A stretch of 64,000 bases of DNA, from the NCBI GenBank assembly GCA_030526005.1, contig JAUNDP010000005.1, positions 1 to 64,000 of the forward strand, given 5' to 3'. Position numbers and translations under genes: made by a program. Source of the DNA: Eubacteriales bacterium (lineage in GTDB: Bacteria; Bacillota; Clostridia; Lachnospirales; Lachnospiraceae). Below, one piece after another: positions 18,229 through 27,523 of the stretch (its first letter is position 1; every line of letters begins with the position of its first letter). Below the pieces are notes generated by a model. That model saw only the letters and a list, made by a program, of their open reading frames with translations, ran no database searches and was not told the DNA's origin.

Positions 18229-18434
18229 TCTTTTTCTGCCTCGCTTCTTTCTTTTGTCATAAATAACTCTAAGGCATCATCACTTTGACTGACCCAGATA
18301 TCTTCCTCTTCCTCTGTCAGGCCAAGGTATTCACGGAGCGTACAGATTTCATCACTGAAATTCCAATCTTCCGTATAGTCAAAAATTTCATCAAATTCAA
18401 TCATTCCAGCCATAAATTGTTCTCTGAATTTCAT
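18225..18434 (-). CDS. Small acidic hypothetical protein
   Basis: A 69-residue, strongly acidic protein (for example GLTEEEEDIW). I place the start at 18434 (MKFREQFMAG), with AAAGGAT ten bases upstream; the longer in-frame version would run into the PHP gene. No family is recognised. It lies between the PHP and HAD genes, overlapping the latter by four bases, so it is translated as part of that unit. Confidence 0.65.
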   Translation of the reverse strand: MKFREQFMAGMIEFDEIFDYTEDWNFSDEICTLREYLGLTEEEEDIWVSQSDDALELFMTKERSEAEKE

Positions 18435-18468
18435 ATAAGTATGTATCCTTTCTGTTTTTTTGTTTTTA

Positions 18469-19329
18469 TCAAAAATGGCGATGGCGCTGTGCACAACGAT
18501 CACGCATGGAATCTAAGAAAGAGTATGGGATCTTTAAGTTGCCTCTGCCGCATCCAAGATCAATGAGAGGTTTAATGGAGCCGTGAAAATCACTGCCCCC
18601 TGAGATACAAAGATCATAATGTCTGGCAAGACGGCGCATATGATCTTCCTGATATCCAAGATAAGTGGAATAGACAGCTTCAATGCCAATCAGCCCTTCT
18701 TCTTTTAAAGATTGGATAAGAGCGCCAAGTTTCTCATCTGTCAAATGATATAAAACAGGATGAGCCAGAACCGCGATTCCTCCTGTATCGCGGATAAGGC
18801 GCACAGCCTGTGACGGAGAGACTTTTTCACGCGGAACAAAACAAGGGGCATGATCACCAAGAAAACGAAGAAAAGCGTCATCCATATTCTTGACATAGCC
18901 CTTTTGACGAAGATATTCTGCAAAATGAGCTCTTGTCCACACAGCATCGCCAAATAGATTTTTCATTTCTTCCCATGAAATATCAATGTGATGTTCCTGC
19001 ATTTTAGCGATCATTTTTTTGTTTCGTATCTCTCTGGAGTCCTGAAAATTTTGGAGCTGGCTTTGAAAGAATTCAGACTGATAGGCAATATCAAGGCCAA
19101 CGATATGGATATCTTTTCCATGGTGCTCGGTAGAAAATTCAATACCGGGAATCACTTCCAGGTTTGTTCCTTCAGCGGCGGCAAGCGCTTCCGAAAGCCC
19201 GGCAGTTGTGTCATGATCTGTCAGTGCAAAGGCAGATAAATTTTTTTCCAGTGCATACGATACAAGTTCAGAGGGAGAAAATGTTCCATCTGAGCAGTTT
19301 GAATGTACATGTAGATCAACATATCTCAT
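18469..19329 (-). CDS. PHP-domain phosphoesterase (TrpH/YciV-like)
   Basis: A 286-residue PHP protein. Metal-binding motifs run in order: DLHVHSNCSDG at the N-terminus, LTDHDTT, IEFS, HP in VLAHPVLYH, and GGSDFHG near the C-terminus. Relatives include 3',5'-nucleoside bisphosphate phosphatase/RNase AM. A role in nucleotide or RNA-end processing is plausible but not shown. It is the first gene of a three-gene minus-strand unit. Confidence 0.88.
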   Translation of the reverse strand: MRYVDLHVHSNCSDGTFSPSELVSYALEKNLSAFALTDHDTTAGLSEALAAAEGTNLEVIPGIEFSTEHHGKDIHIVGLDIAYQSEFFQSQLQNFQDSREIRNKKMIAKMQEHHIDISWEEMKNLFGDAVWTRAHFAEYLRQKGYVKNMDDAFLRFLGDHAPCFVPREKVSPSQAVRLIRDTGGIAVLAHPVLYHLTDEKLGALIQSLKEEGLIGIEAVYSTYLGYQEDHMRRLARHYDLCISGGSDFHGSIKPLIDLGCGRGNLKIPYSFLDSMRDRCAQRHRHF

Positions 19330-19436
19330 AAAAAAACCACCTTTCTGTTCACAGTATAAGGGATTCTGAAAAAAGTTTCAAGGAAGAAATCGAGATCTGT
19401 GATTTGATTTCTTATTTTGTTTCATAAAAAAGGGAC

Positions 19437-19465
19437 TTGACAAAAAACAGAGAGAAGAATAATAT
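19437..19465 (+). promoter_or_regulatory. Promoter of the copper operon
   Basis: A consensus TTGACA at 19437-19442, a 17-bp spacer and TAATAT at 19460-19465. It is one of the strongest promoter matches in the window, consistent with a gene held down by a repressor. Confidence 0.75.
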
Positions 19466-19469
19466 ATAC

Positions 19470-19490
19470 ATATACCCCGTAATGGTATAT
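19470..19490 (+). promoter_or_regulatory. CsoR-type operator before copA
   Basis: A perfect 7-bp inverted repeat, ATATACC (19470-19476) and GGTATAT (19484-19490), with a CCCGTAAT-like centre. It resembles CsoR operators (TACCCC half sites) and sits just after the -10 box, over the expected transcription start. CsoR is encoded two genes downstream. Confidence 0.7.
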
Positions 19491-19508
19491 TGAGAGGAGG
19501 GAATATAT

Positions 19509-21752
19509 ATGAAGAAGGAGTGCTATCTGATTAAGGGAATGACATGTGCTTCCTGCAGCAGCGCTGTAGAGCGTGTGACACGAAAAATGGACGGCGTGAA
19601 AGAAAGTCAGGTAAATCTTGCTACAAATCGTATGACAATAGAATATGACGAGGAAAAACTGAAACCGGAAGATATCATTGCAAAAGTAGAACGGGCAGGT
19701 TTTGGAGCAGAACTGGAAATTCCAGAAGAGATAAAAAAAGAAAAAGAAGAGGAAAAACTAGAGTCTGAGCATACACACCATGAGATGAAAAAAAGGCTGA
19801 TTTTTAGTATTTGTTTTGCATTGCCGCTTTTATATATCTCCATGGGACATATGCTTCCATTTACATTGCCGCTTCCGGAGTTTTTAAATATGGAAACTCA
19901 CCCGCTGAATTTTGCGCTGGCGCAGCTGATTTTAACAGTTTTTGTTCTGATCTGCGGCAGAAAATTTTATATTGTAGGATTTAAGACATTGCTTCATGGT
20001 CATCCAAATATGGATTCTCTTGTGGCAATCGGAACTGGAAGTGCATTTTTATACAGCTTGATTATGACAATTTTAATTCCGAGCCATCCGGAATATGCAC
20101 ACAATTTATATTTTGAATCTGCGGCAGTCGTTGTGACTCTCGTGATGCTTGGAAAATTTATGGAGAGTCGGAGCAAAGGAAAGACATCAGAAGCAATTCA
20201 GAAACTGATGCAGCTTGCACCGGATACGGCAATCCGCATAAAAGACGGAGAAGAAAAAGAAATCCCCGTGGAAGAAATAAAAACAGGCGATATTCTTCTG
20301 ATTAAACCGGGAAGTAAAGTTCCGCTTGACGGGGAGGTTGTCTCAGGAAACAGCAGTGTGGACGAGTCCATGCTGACAGGAGAAAGTATTCCGATAGAAA
20401 AAGAAGAAGGAGATACGGTAATCGGAGGCAGCATGAACTATAATGGAGCTATGCAGATCAGAGTGACGCATACGGGAAGCGACACGACGCTGGCAAAGAT
20501 TATAAAACTGATGGAAGATGCTCAGGGAAAGAAAGCGCCGATCTCAAAACTTGCTGATGCAGTTGCCGGATATTTTGTGCCGACAGTGATGGGAATTGCA
20601 TTGCTTGCCGCATTGATCTGGAGTTTTACAGGACACCCGTTATCTTTTGTACTGACGATTTTTGTATCTGTTCTTGTCATTGCATGTCCATGTGCATTAG
20701 GACTTGCGACACCGACCGCAATCATGGTTGGAACGGGAGTGGGCGCTTCCAATGGGATTTTAATTAAGAGCGGAGAGGCGCTGGAAATAACACATAAAAC
20801 AGAAGTTGTTGTACTGGATAAGACAGGAACAGTCACAGAAGGGAAGCCGAAGGTGATCGAAGTATTGACAAAGAAAGGATCAAAAGAAGAACTTCTGCGC
20901 ATTGCAGCGTGCTGCGAGAAAGTCTCAGAACATCCGCTTGGGAATGCGATTGTGGAAGCGGCAAAAAATCAGGGCATGGAGTTAAAAACGCCGGAACAGT
21001 TTGAAAGTCTGACAGGACGCGGCATCCGTGCACAGCTTGACGGAAAAGAAATCTGGATCGGAAACGAACGTATGGTAAAGGAGCAGAAGATTGAACTGGG
21101 AGAATTAAAAAAATCGTCCGATGAGATTGCGCAGAAAGGACAGACCCCGATGTTCGTTGTAGAAAATGGAGAGTTATCTGGGATTATAAGCGTTGCCGAT
21201 ACTATAAAAAGTACAAGTGTGGAGGCGATCGATAAAATCCGTAAGATGGGGATAGAAGTGGTGATGCTGACAGGAGACAACAAACGGACGGCAGAATATA
21301 TTGGAAGTCAGGTTCATGTGGATCGTGTCGTATCAGAAGTACTGCCTGGAGATAAGGCAGCTGTTGTGGAACATCTGCAAAAAGAAGGAAAGAAAATCAT
21401 GATGGTAGGCGACGGGATCAATGATGCGCCGGCGCTTGCTCAGGCAGATATCGGATGCGCAATCGGAAGCGGAAGCGATATCGCAGTAGAATCAAGCGAC
21501 ATTGTTCTGATGAAGTCAGACCTTATGGATGTGTATAAAGCAATCCGACTGAGCAAACTGACAATCCGCAATATCAAGGAAAACTTATTTTGGGCATTTA
21601 TCTTTAATACTTTGGGCATTCCAGTGGCAGCAGGTCTGCTGTATGCGTTTGGCGGTCCTCTTTTGAATCCGATGATAGCAGGTTTTGCGATGTCATGCAG
21701 TTCTGTGCTTGTTGTAGGAAATGCGCTGCGTCTGAAACGCGTAAAATTATAA
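19509..21752 (+). CDS. copA: Copper-exporting P1B-type ATPase
   Basis: A 747-residue heavy-metal ATPase. The N-terminal metal-binding domain has GMTCASC at residues 9-15. The transmembrane copper site CPC is near residue 394, TGES is in the actuator domain, DKTGT (phosphorylated Asp near 437), SEHPLG in the nucleotide domain, and GDGINDAPA near 634. The CPC and single HMA domain point to Cu(I) export from the cytoplasm. It leads a copper operon with csoR and copZ. GAGGAGGG precedes the ATG. Confidence 0.95.
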   Translation: MKKECYLIKGMTCASCSSAVERVTRKMDGVKESQVNLATNRMTIEYDEEKLKPEDIIAKVERAGFGAELEIPEEIKKEKEEEKLESEHTHHEMKKRLIFSICFALPLLYISMGHMLPFTLPLPEFLNMETHPLNFALAQLILTVFVLICGRKFYIVGFKTLLHGHPNMDSLVAIGTGSAFLYSLIMTILIPSHPEYAHNLYFESAAVVVTLVMLGKFMESRSKGKTSEAIQKLMQLAPDTAIRIKDGEEKEIPVEEIKTGDILLIKPGSKVPLDGEVVSGNSSVDESMLTGESIPIEKEEGDTVIGGSMNYNGAMQIRVTHTGSDTTLAKIIKLMEDAQGKKAPISKLADAVAGYFVPTVMGIALLAALIWSFTGHPLSFVLTIFVSVLVIACPCALGLATPTAIMVGTGVGASNGILIKSGEALEITHKTEVVVLDKTGTVTEGKPKVIEVLTKKGSKEELLRIAACCEKVSEHPLGNAIVEAAKNQGMELKTPEQFESLTGRGIRAQLDGKEIWIGNERMVKEQKIELGELKKSSDEIAQKGQTPMFVVENGELSGIISVADTIKSTSVEAIDKIRKMGIEVVMLTGDNKRTAEYIGSQVHVDRVVSEVLPGDKAAVVEHLQKEGKKIMMVGDGINDAPALAQADIGCAIGSGSDIAVESSDIVLMKSDLMDVYKAIRLSKLTIRNIKENLFWAFIFNTLGIPVAAGLLYAFGGPLLNPMIAGFAMSCSSVLVVGNALRLKRVKL

Positions 21753-21855
21753 AAAAGATCAGAAATTCATAAATAATGCAGAAAAACTGCAAGCTTCCAC
21801 AACAAAGGTTTTAGCCGCAGATCGAAGGAACTGACAAGAACGGAGGAATTCAAAA

Positions 21856-22161
21856 ATGGAAGAAAAACGCTGTGAACATTGTGAAAGACATAAACATCGA
21901 GAGATGACAGAATATAAAGATCTGATGAACCGCCTGAATCGAATTGAAGGTCAGGTGAGAGGAATCAAAAAGATGGTAGAGGAAGAACGATATTGTGTGG
22001 ATATTCTGACTCAGGTATCAGCGATTCAGTCAGCGCTGAATGCGTTCAATAAATGTTTGCTTTCAAATCACATCAAAAGCTGCGTTGTAGGAAAAATCAA
22101 AGACGGGGATGAAGAAGTTGTGGATGAATTATGCAATACCATACAAAAAATGATGAAATAG
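21856..22161 (+). CDS. csoR: CsoR-family copper-sensing repressor
   Basis: A 101-residue all-helical repressor. C47, H72 and C76 have the spacing (25 and 4) of the Cu(I) ligands known in CsoR, which favours copper over formaldehyde or persulfide sensing. RLNRIEGQVRGIKKM is the family signature. An extra CEHCERHKH stretch at the N-terminus may also bind metal. It likely releases the dyad before copA when Cu(I) binds. It lies 103 bp after copA in the same direction. Confidence 0.92.
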   Translation: MEEKRCEHCERHKHREMTEYKDLMNRLNRIEGQVRGIKKMVEEERYCVDILTQVSAIQSALNAFNKCLLSNHIKSCVVGKIKDGDEEVVDELCNTIQKMMK

Positions 22162-22230
22162 AGGCGGATAACCAAATTGGTTGTTAACCATAGAAACAAA
22201 TTTATCTTATTATAGCAGGAGGAAAAAAAG

Positions 22231-22425
22231 ATGACAGTATTAAAAGCAGAAGATATGCATTGTGGAAAGTGTGTAGAGAGAATCACAAAAGCAATGGAGA
22301 GAGAAGGACTAAAATTTGAAGTATCTCTTGAAAATAAGACCGTTACCATTGACGGCAGTGAAAAAGAGGTTGCATTGGCAAAAGAAGTGATGGATGATCT
22401 GGGATTTGATACCGTAGAACTGTAA
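22231..22425 (+). CDS. copZ: Copper chaperone (HMA domain, CopZ-like)
   Basis: A 64-residue single HMA domain. The metal loop reads MHCGKC in place of the usual MxCxxC, so both cysteines are present. It probably carries Cu(I) to CopA. AGGAGG is ten bases upstream. It is the last gene of the copper operon, 69 bp after csoR. Confidence 0.88.
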   Translation: MTVLKAEDMHCGKCVERITKAMEREGLKFEVSLENKTVTIDGSEKEVALAKEVMDDLGFDTVEL

Positions 22426-22532
22426 TCATAAAAAAACATGCGCAAAAAATTGCGCCATAGACGGAAGATGAAATTTTAAAAGCATAAATAAAAGCAACAG
22501 TATATGCAATCAATAGAATTTGTATAAACAGA

Positions 22533-22582
22533 AAATGCCGGAAGATATGGATTTGGAACCATGTCTTCCGGCATTTGATTTG
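22533..22582 (+). terminator. Terminator between copZ and the amylase gene
   Basis: A stem of about 18 bp (AAATGCCGGAAGA... with ...TCTTCCGGCATTT, 22533-22576) with one mismatch and a short T-rich tail. It lies between convergent genes and may act in both directions. Confidence 0.75.
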
Positions 22583-22660
22583 ATAAGTTCAATTTGTATC
22601 GAAGCACTTACCAGATAAGCAGTGACTGTCTGGCAATCATGCGATAGAAAAATAATTTTA

Positions 22661-24562
22661 CTATTCCAGAACGACCATAGAATAAGGAGCCAATGTCAAA
22701 GTGCTGTCATTGAGCTGGCTGATGGAATCCTGGGAGGACTGGAATAATACACGATGGAAAGAACCATAATTTGGATCCTGTGCAAGTTCCTGAGTCAGTG
22801 TTTCACCGGACAGATTGACAATAACGAGAACACGCTGATCTTCTGTCATACGGATATAAGATATAATCTGCTGAGAATCCAGATTGTATTCATCAATATC
22901 GCCATTCATCAATGCAGGAATCCGTTTGCGGGCATGAATTACTTCTTTATAGTGAGCATACAGAGAGTCAGGCTGATCAATCTGTGCCTCCACAGAAGCT
23001 TCCCCTCCTACACTGTACAGCGTCTCGCCGTAGTTTGCAAGTCCTTCTTTTGCAGAACCATCTGCATTAAATGGTTCTTCGTACCAAGGCATACATTCTC
23101 GAATGCTGCTGTCTGGTTTGACACCGTCTAATCCCACTTCTTCGCCGTAATAGATAAACGGTCTTCCTGGCATAGTCAGAAGAAGAGAAGAAGCGACTTT
23201 AGCATGATCCATAGCTTTGTCTGCATCTTCACGCAGAATCAGCTGTTCAGACTCATCTTTCAGAGGATTTGCTACGTTGATATCAGCAACCTCCGGATCA
23301 AACTGATATTTAAACAAACTCATGATACGATTCTGATCGTGGTTTGTACTAAACGGACAATCAATGAAATTGTAGTTGGAAGCTTCACCAAATTTGTTAT
23401 AGAAGCTGACAAGATCACTGACAATATTCAAATCATCATCCTGTGAAAGCTGATTTTCAGGATCAACTGCGGAAGGATCGTATGCAGTAGATTCATTGGA
23501 AACTGCCTCATAGATTTTATTTGCCAGATTGAAATCAAAAGTACTGTCGAGAGCTCCCTCGGAGATGAACGGTACCATATTGTCTGTATTTTTCTCCCAA
23601 ACTTCGCCTACAAGATAAGCATTTGGATATTCTGCGACAATATCAGAACGGAAATCTTCCCAGAAAGACTGATTTTCTTCTGCAATATAGTCATTGTAAA
23701 TATTAGAGTAGAAATCTCCGAAAATATGACGTGTCGCATCGAGACGGAAACCGTCAATTCCCATATCAAGCCAGAATTTTGCCACATTTTTCATATCTTC
23801 CTGAAGCGCTTCACTGGAATAGTTTAGATCTGGCATACTGTCGCTGAAGATTCCAATGTATTTATATCCTGGAAGTTCTTCGGATTCTCTCCACACTGTT
23901 TTATCAGGTCCCTGGGTGGCATTGTCATACAGAGGATATTCTTTTTCAAAACCTTCCAAACTGCCATGTTCCTGTTCATACAGAATTTCAGCCTGATGGA
24001 TTTCATCTGCTGTCTTTTCTACAAATTTTGCGTCGGATGGGACAAAAGTGAAATAATCCCAGTAAGGATTCTCACTGCCATCTTCCAGCACAGGTCCTTT
24101 TAATGCTTCTTCAAACCAGACATTATCAGAAGCGCAATGGTTTACAACAAGATCCATGATTACTTTGATGCCATATTTATGGCAAGTATCCAGCATACTT
24201 TGGAAGTCTTCCATTGTGCCATACTGGCTGTTTACTTCATAATAATTTCTGACATTATAGCCGTGTTCACTGTTAGAGTCCGTAATTGGCATCAGCCAGA
24301 TACCGGTGATTCCCAAATCAGCAAGGTAAGGAACCATTTCTTCCACACCTTTGAAATCTCCGATAGAATCCCCGTCTGAATCGCGAAAAGCACGCACAAA
24401 AATTTCATAGAATACATCTCCGGGCTGCTCATCAATCACACCGTCTTTTGCAGTGAAACGGGCGCCTGATGGCTCAGCGGCAAACGAAACGATCTGACTT
24501 CCAAACAACATAGAGGAAGCAAGACCGGCTGCAATAAATTTGTTTAAATATTTCTTTTTCAT
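22661..24562 (-). CDS. Secreted alpha-amylase family (GH13) enzyme
   Basis: A 633-residue exported glycoside hydrolase. The signal peptide ends near VSFA-AEP (residue 28). GH13 regions are complete: DLVVNH (137-142), GFRLDATRH with nucleophile D275, VGEVWE with acid/base E320, and STNHDQNR with the third acid near residue 420. A beta-sandwich domain C ends the protein. No LPXTG or SLH repeat is seen, so it is probably released or loosely held. Expected substrates are alpha-glucans or maltodextrins. It is divergent from the two-component genes, which may regulate it. Confidence 0.9.
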   Translation of the reverse strand: MKKKYLNKFIAAGLASSMLFGSQIVSFAAEPSGARFTAKDGVIDEQPGDVFYEIFVRAFRDSDGDSIGDFKGVEEMVPYLADLGITGIWLMPITDSNSEHGYNVRNYYEVNSQYGTMEDFQSMLDTCHKYGIKVIMDLVVNHCASDNVWFEEALKGPVLEDGSENPYWDYFTFVPSDAKFVEKTADEIHQAEILYEQEHGSLEGFEKEYPLYDNATQGPDKTVWRESEELPGYKYIGIFSDSMPDLNYSSEALQEDMKNVAKFWLDMGIDGFRLDATRHIFGDFYSNIYNDYIAEENQSFWEDFRSDIVAEYPNAYLVGEVWEKNTDNMVPFISEGALDSTFDFNLANKIYEAVSNESTAYDPSAVDPENQLSQDDDLNIVSDLVSFYNKFGEASNYNFIDCPFSTNHDQNRIMSLFKYQFDPEVADINVANPLKDESEQLILREDADKAMDHAKVASSLLLTMPGRPFIYYGEEVGLDGVKPDSSIRECMPWYEEPFNADGSAKEGLANYGETLYSVGGEASVEAQIDQPDSLYAHYKEVIHARKRIPALMNGDIDEYNLDSQQIISYIRMTEDQRVLVIVNLSGETLTQELAQDPNYGSFHRVLFQSSQDSISQLNDSTLTLAPYSMVVLE

Positions 24563-24774
24563 TCTAATTCCCTCCTGTAACTTGATAAAACTATTATAGA
24601 ATAAAACAGATGGGTGTTCTATGGAGAATTTTATATGATTTCATAAACAATTAAAAAGAGCAGAATAAAAAATGGAAAAATGTTTAAAAATTAGAAAACA
24701 ATAAAAAAATATTCCAAGAGGGAATATGTAAAAACGAACAGGGATGTGATATGATAATACGAAAAGGAAGAGAC

Positions 24775-26511
24775 ATGAGGGAAATTCAGATGAAAAAGAA
24801 AAATTCTATAAAAAAGAAGCTTTTTCAGATCATTATGATCAGCACGATTGCATGTATTCTGACAAGCTTTCTTGTTTCATTTGCTGCTATTCATTCAATA
24901 GAAAAGAGACAGATTCAAAGTGCAATGCGTTTTTCACTAAATCAGATTGTATCGAATTTTGATCAGGGATATTTAAATCTTGTAAATATTATGCAGAGTC
25001 TGGAGCCAGGAGGAACAATCGGTACTGCAGTAGCCGACTTTTTGGAAGAGAAGGACAATTATTCCAGGAAAGTAAAGTATCAAAATGTAAGTGAGAAGAT
25101 ATCTGGGATTTTATTCACAAATTTGGATGTGAAAGAGGTCTATTACAGAGAAAAAAAAGGCGGAACAATCGTGTGCGGGAGCGGAAATGCTCTTTCAAAA
25201 AAAGAAGAGGAGACAAAAAGAGCGATCATCAAACAAGTAGGAGATCATACATTTTTTGGCATAGAGGACAATGAAAGGCAGTATCAGAGAGACTATGATG
25301 TATCTATGGTAAAGAGCGGGTAAAACTTTGGATCAGAAATCCTGGATATCTATGTAGAACAGCAAATTGAAAATTTTGGAGAGATGGACTATAAGCTGCT
25401 GCAGATTGATGAAAATATGAAAATTTGTTTTTCAGAATCAGAAGATTTTAAGCCAGGAGAAGAAATCGCACAGGAATGGACAGGAAAGGAAAAGTGGCAA
25501 AGTTTTAATCAAAATGGAAATCATTTGCTGCTTGCAAAAGGCAAAATGGGATTTTATTATGCCCTTGCCGTACCGCTTTCTATCTACAATAAAGAGATAA
25601 GCATATGGCAGGAAAGAATGCTGATTATTATGGCAGTATCTTTTGCAATATTCTACAGTATTGTCATTGCCATTTATCATATGATTGTAAAGCCAATTCA
25701 AAAACTAAAGCAGGAGATTGAAAAAACCGGAAAAGGAAATTTTGAGAGGATTGAGGATGATATTGGAATCGAAGAATTTCATCAGGTACTTGCCGGGATT
25801 AATACTATGAGAGAGGACATCAAAGAGCTTCAGGAAAAAGAAAAGAAAGAGGAGGAACTGCGGAAAAAGATTGAGATTGAGAAATTGATGTATCAGATCA
25901 ATCCACATTTTGTATTAAATACTTTATATTCCATACAGTGGATGGCACAGCGAGACGGCAACACAGAAATCAGAGAATTTGTACATAACCTGACTGCTAT
26001 TTTATCGTATAATCTGGGAAAAGAAAAGACGGTCAGCTCTCTGCGGACAGAGGTAGAGATTGCAAAAAAATATATTGAAATTCAAAAACAGCGCTACGAT
26101 TTTGAAGTGAGAATGGAAGTGGAAGAAGGGTCCTATCTGGATGCACCTACGATCCGAATGCTGATCCAGCCACTGATTGAAAATGCCCTTCAACATGGAC
26201 TTGGAACAGTAGGAAAACTGGAGCTGTGGATTTTTTCAGATCCGTATCAGAATTATGCAGTCATTATTGTGCGTGATTATGGAGAGGGACTGAGCAGAGA
26301 AAAAATACGGGAATTAAACCAGCCTTTAGGAACGGAAGAAAAACAGAGACGATCTGGAATTGGCTTGCGCTATGTCCGATACATGCTGGAGACATTTTAT
26401 GGAGAAAATGCGATTTTAAATATAAACAGTGTGCAGAAAAAGGGCACAAAAGTCACAATTTTAATTCCCATTTTAAAAGAAAAATCTAAAGGAGAAAAAA
26501 ATTTTGATTAA
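24775..26511 (+). pseudogene. YesM-type sensor histidine kinase interrupted by an in-frame stop
   Basis: One reading frame encodes an entire membrane sensor kinase, except for a TAA at 25321-25323. Upstream: an N-terminal membrane segment (LFQIIMISTIACILTSFLV) and part of an extracellular sensor domain, with start at ATG 24775 or 24790. Downstream, in the same frame: the rest of the sensor, a second membrane segment near 25615-25690, HAMP, His_kinase with INPHFVLNTL (the phosphorylated His) and HATPase_c with GIGLRYV. Only 20 codons separate the TAA from the next ATG (25384), whose GGAGAG is too close to be a good ribosome site. Either it is a true nonsense mutation, a sequencing error, or two cooperating pieces. 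The response regulator overlaps its end by eight bases. Confidence 0.85.
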
Positions 26512-27523
26512 AGTTTTAATTGTAGATGACGATAAACTGGCGCGAAAGGGAATTATTGCTTTGCTGAACTGGGAAAAACATGATATGCAGGTGGTTGGAG
26601 ACGTTCAGAATGGAAGAACAGCGTTAGACTTTATCAGACAGCACGAGGTGGATCTTGTATTTGTAGATATTGATATGCCAGAGATGGACGGAATTGAATT
26701 TATGGAAAAATGCAGTGAGGAAAAACCAGAGATTCGATTCGTAGTTCTGACATTTTATGAAGAATTTTCCTATGTGCAATCCACAATACGTTTAGGCGGA
26801 TTAGATTATATATCGAAAGCATCCTTAGAGTTTACAGACAGTGATTCCATATTGGAAAGAATTGAAAAGAAATATGAAGAGAGAAGTAAAAATATTCCTA
26901 AAACAACGACAGAGAATGGGGAAGGATGGAATCAGCTGAAAGAAAAATGGAAATCTCTGTATTGGATTTTTGATACAATCTATTACAAGGAATTGGTTGA
27001 GGAGACAAGAACATGCAATCCGGATATCCGCAGAATGGAACGTCAGATTATTCAATGTATTGGAAAAATTGATGAGTTGCTGGAACGATATGATACGGAG
27101 CTTCCGTGGTTTGAATCTGTTGATGAAATGCTGAAATGGCTGGATGAAATGAGAGAAGAATATAGAAATTATAATGCGGACGACGGAAATGAATTTATGA
27201 GTATCATAAAAGCGGTAAATATTGTAGAACGTGATTTTACACATCATATCCATGCTTCAGAAGTGGCATTTCAAATTGGATTTAGCAGAAGCTATTTCAG
27301 CGTAAAATTTAAAAAATATGTAGGATCTACATTTGGAGATTTCATACAGAATCTCAGAATTCAAAAGGCTCAGCAAATGCTGACAGAGACAGATCTGAGC
27401 GTGACGGATATTGCATATGAAAGCGGATATGAGGATGTCTATTATTTTAATCGCATCTTCAGAGAAAAAGCACAATGCAGTCCAAATGAATATAGAAAAA
27501 GGGAAAGGCGAGAAAATAGATGA
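26504..27523 (+). CDS. YesN-type response regulator (REC + AraC DNA-binding domain)
   Basis: A 339-residue response regulator. The N-terminal receiver has IVDDD and the phosphoacceptor Asp in VFVDIDMPEMDG; the last ~100 residues are an AraC-type helix-turn-helix pair (YFSVKFKKYVGSTFGDFI, then VTDIAYESGYEDVYYFNRIF). It starts at TTG 26504, nine bases after AAAGGAG. Shorter than the usual YesN (about 500), it lacks most of the middle region. It overlaps the kinase by eight bases and the next gene by four. Confidence 0.9.
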   Translation: MIKVLIVDDDKLARKGIIALLNWEKHDMQVVGDVQNGRTALDFIRQHEVDLVFVDIDMPEMDGIEFMEKCSEEKPEIRFVVLTFYEEFSYVQSTIRLGGLDYISKASLEFTDSDSILERIEKKYEERSKNIPKTTTENGEGWNQLKEKWKSLYWIFDTIYYKELVEETRTCNPDIRRMERQIIQCIGKIDELLERYDTELPWFESVDEMLKWLDEMREEYRNYNADDGNEFMSIIKAVNIVERDFTHHIHASEVAFQIGFSRSYFSVKFKKYVGSTFGDFIQNLRIQKAQQMLTETDLSVTDIAYESGYEDVYYFNRIFREKAQCSPNEYRKRERRENR

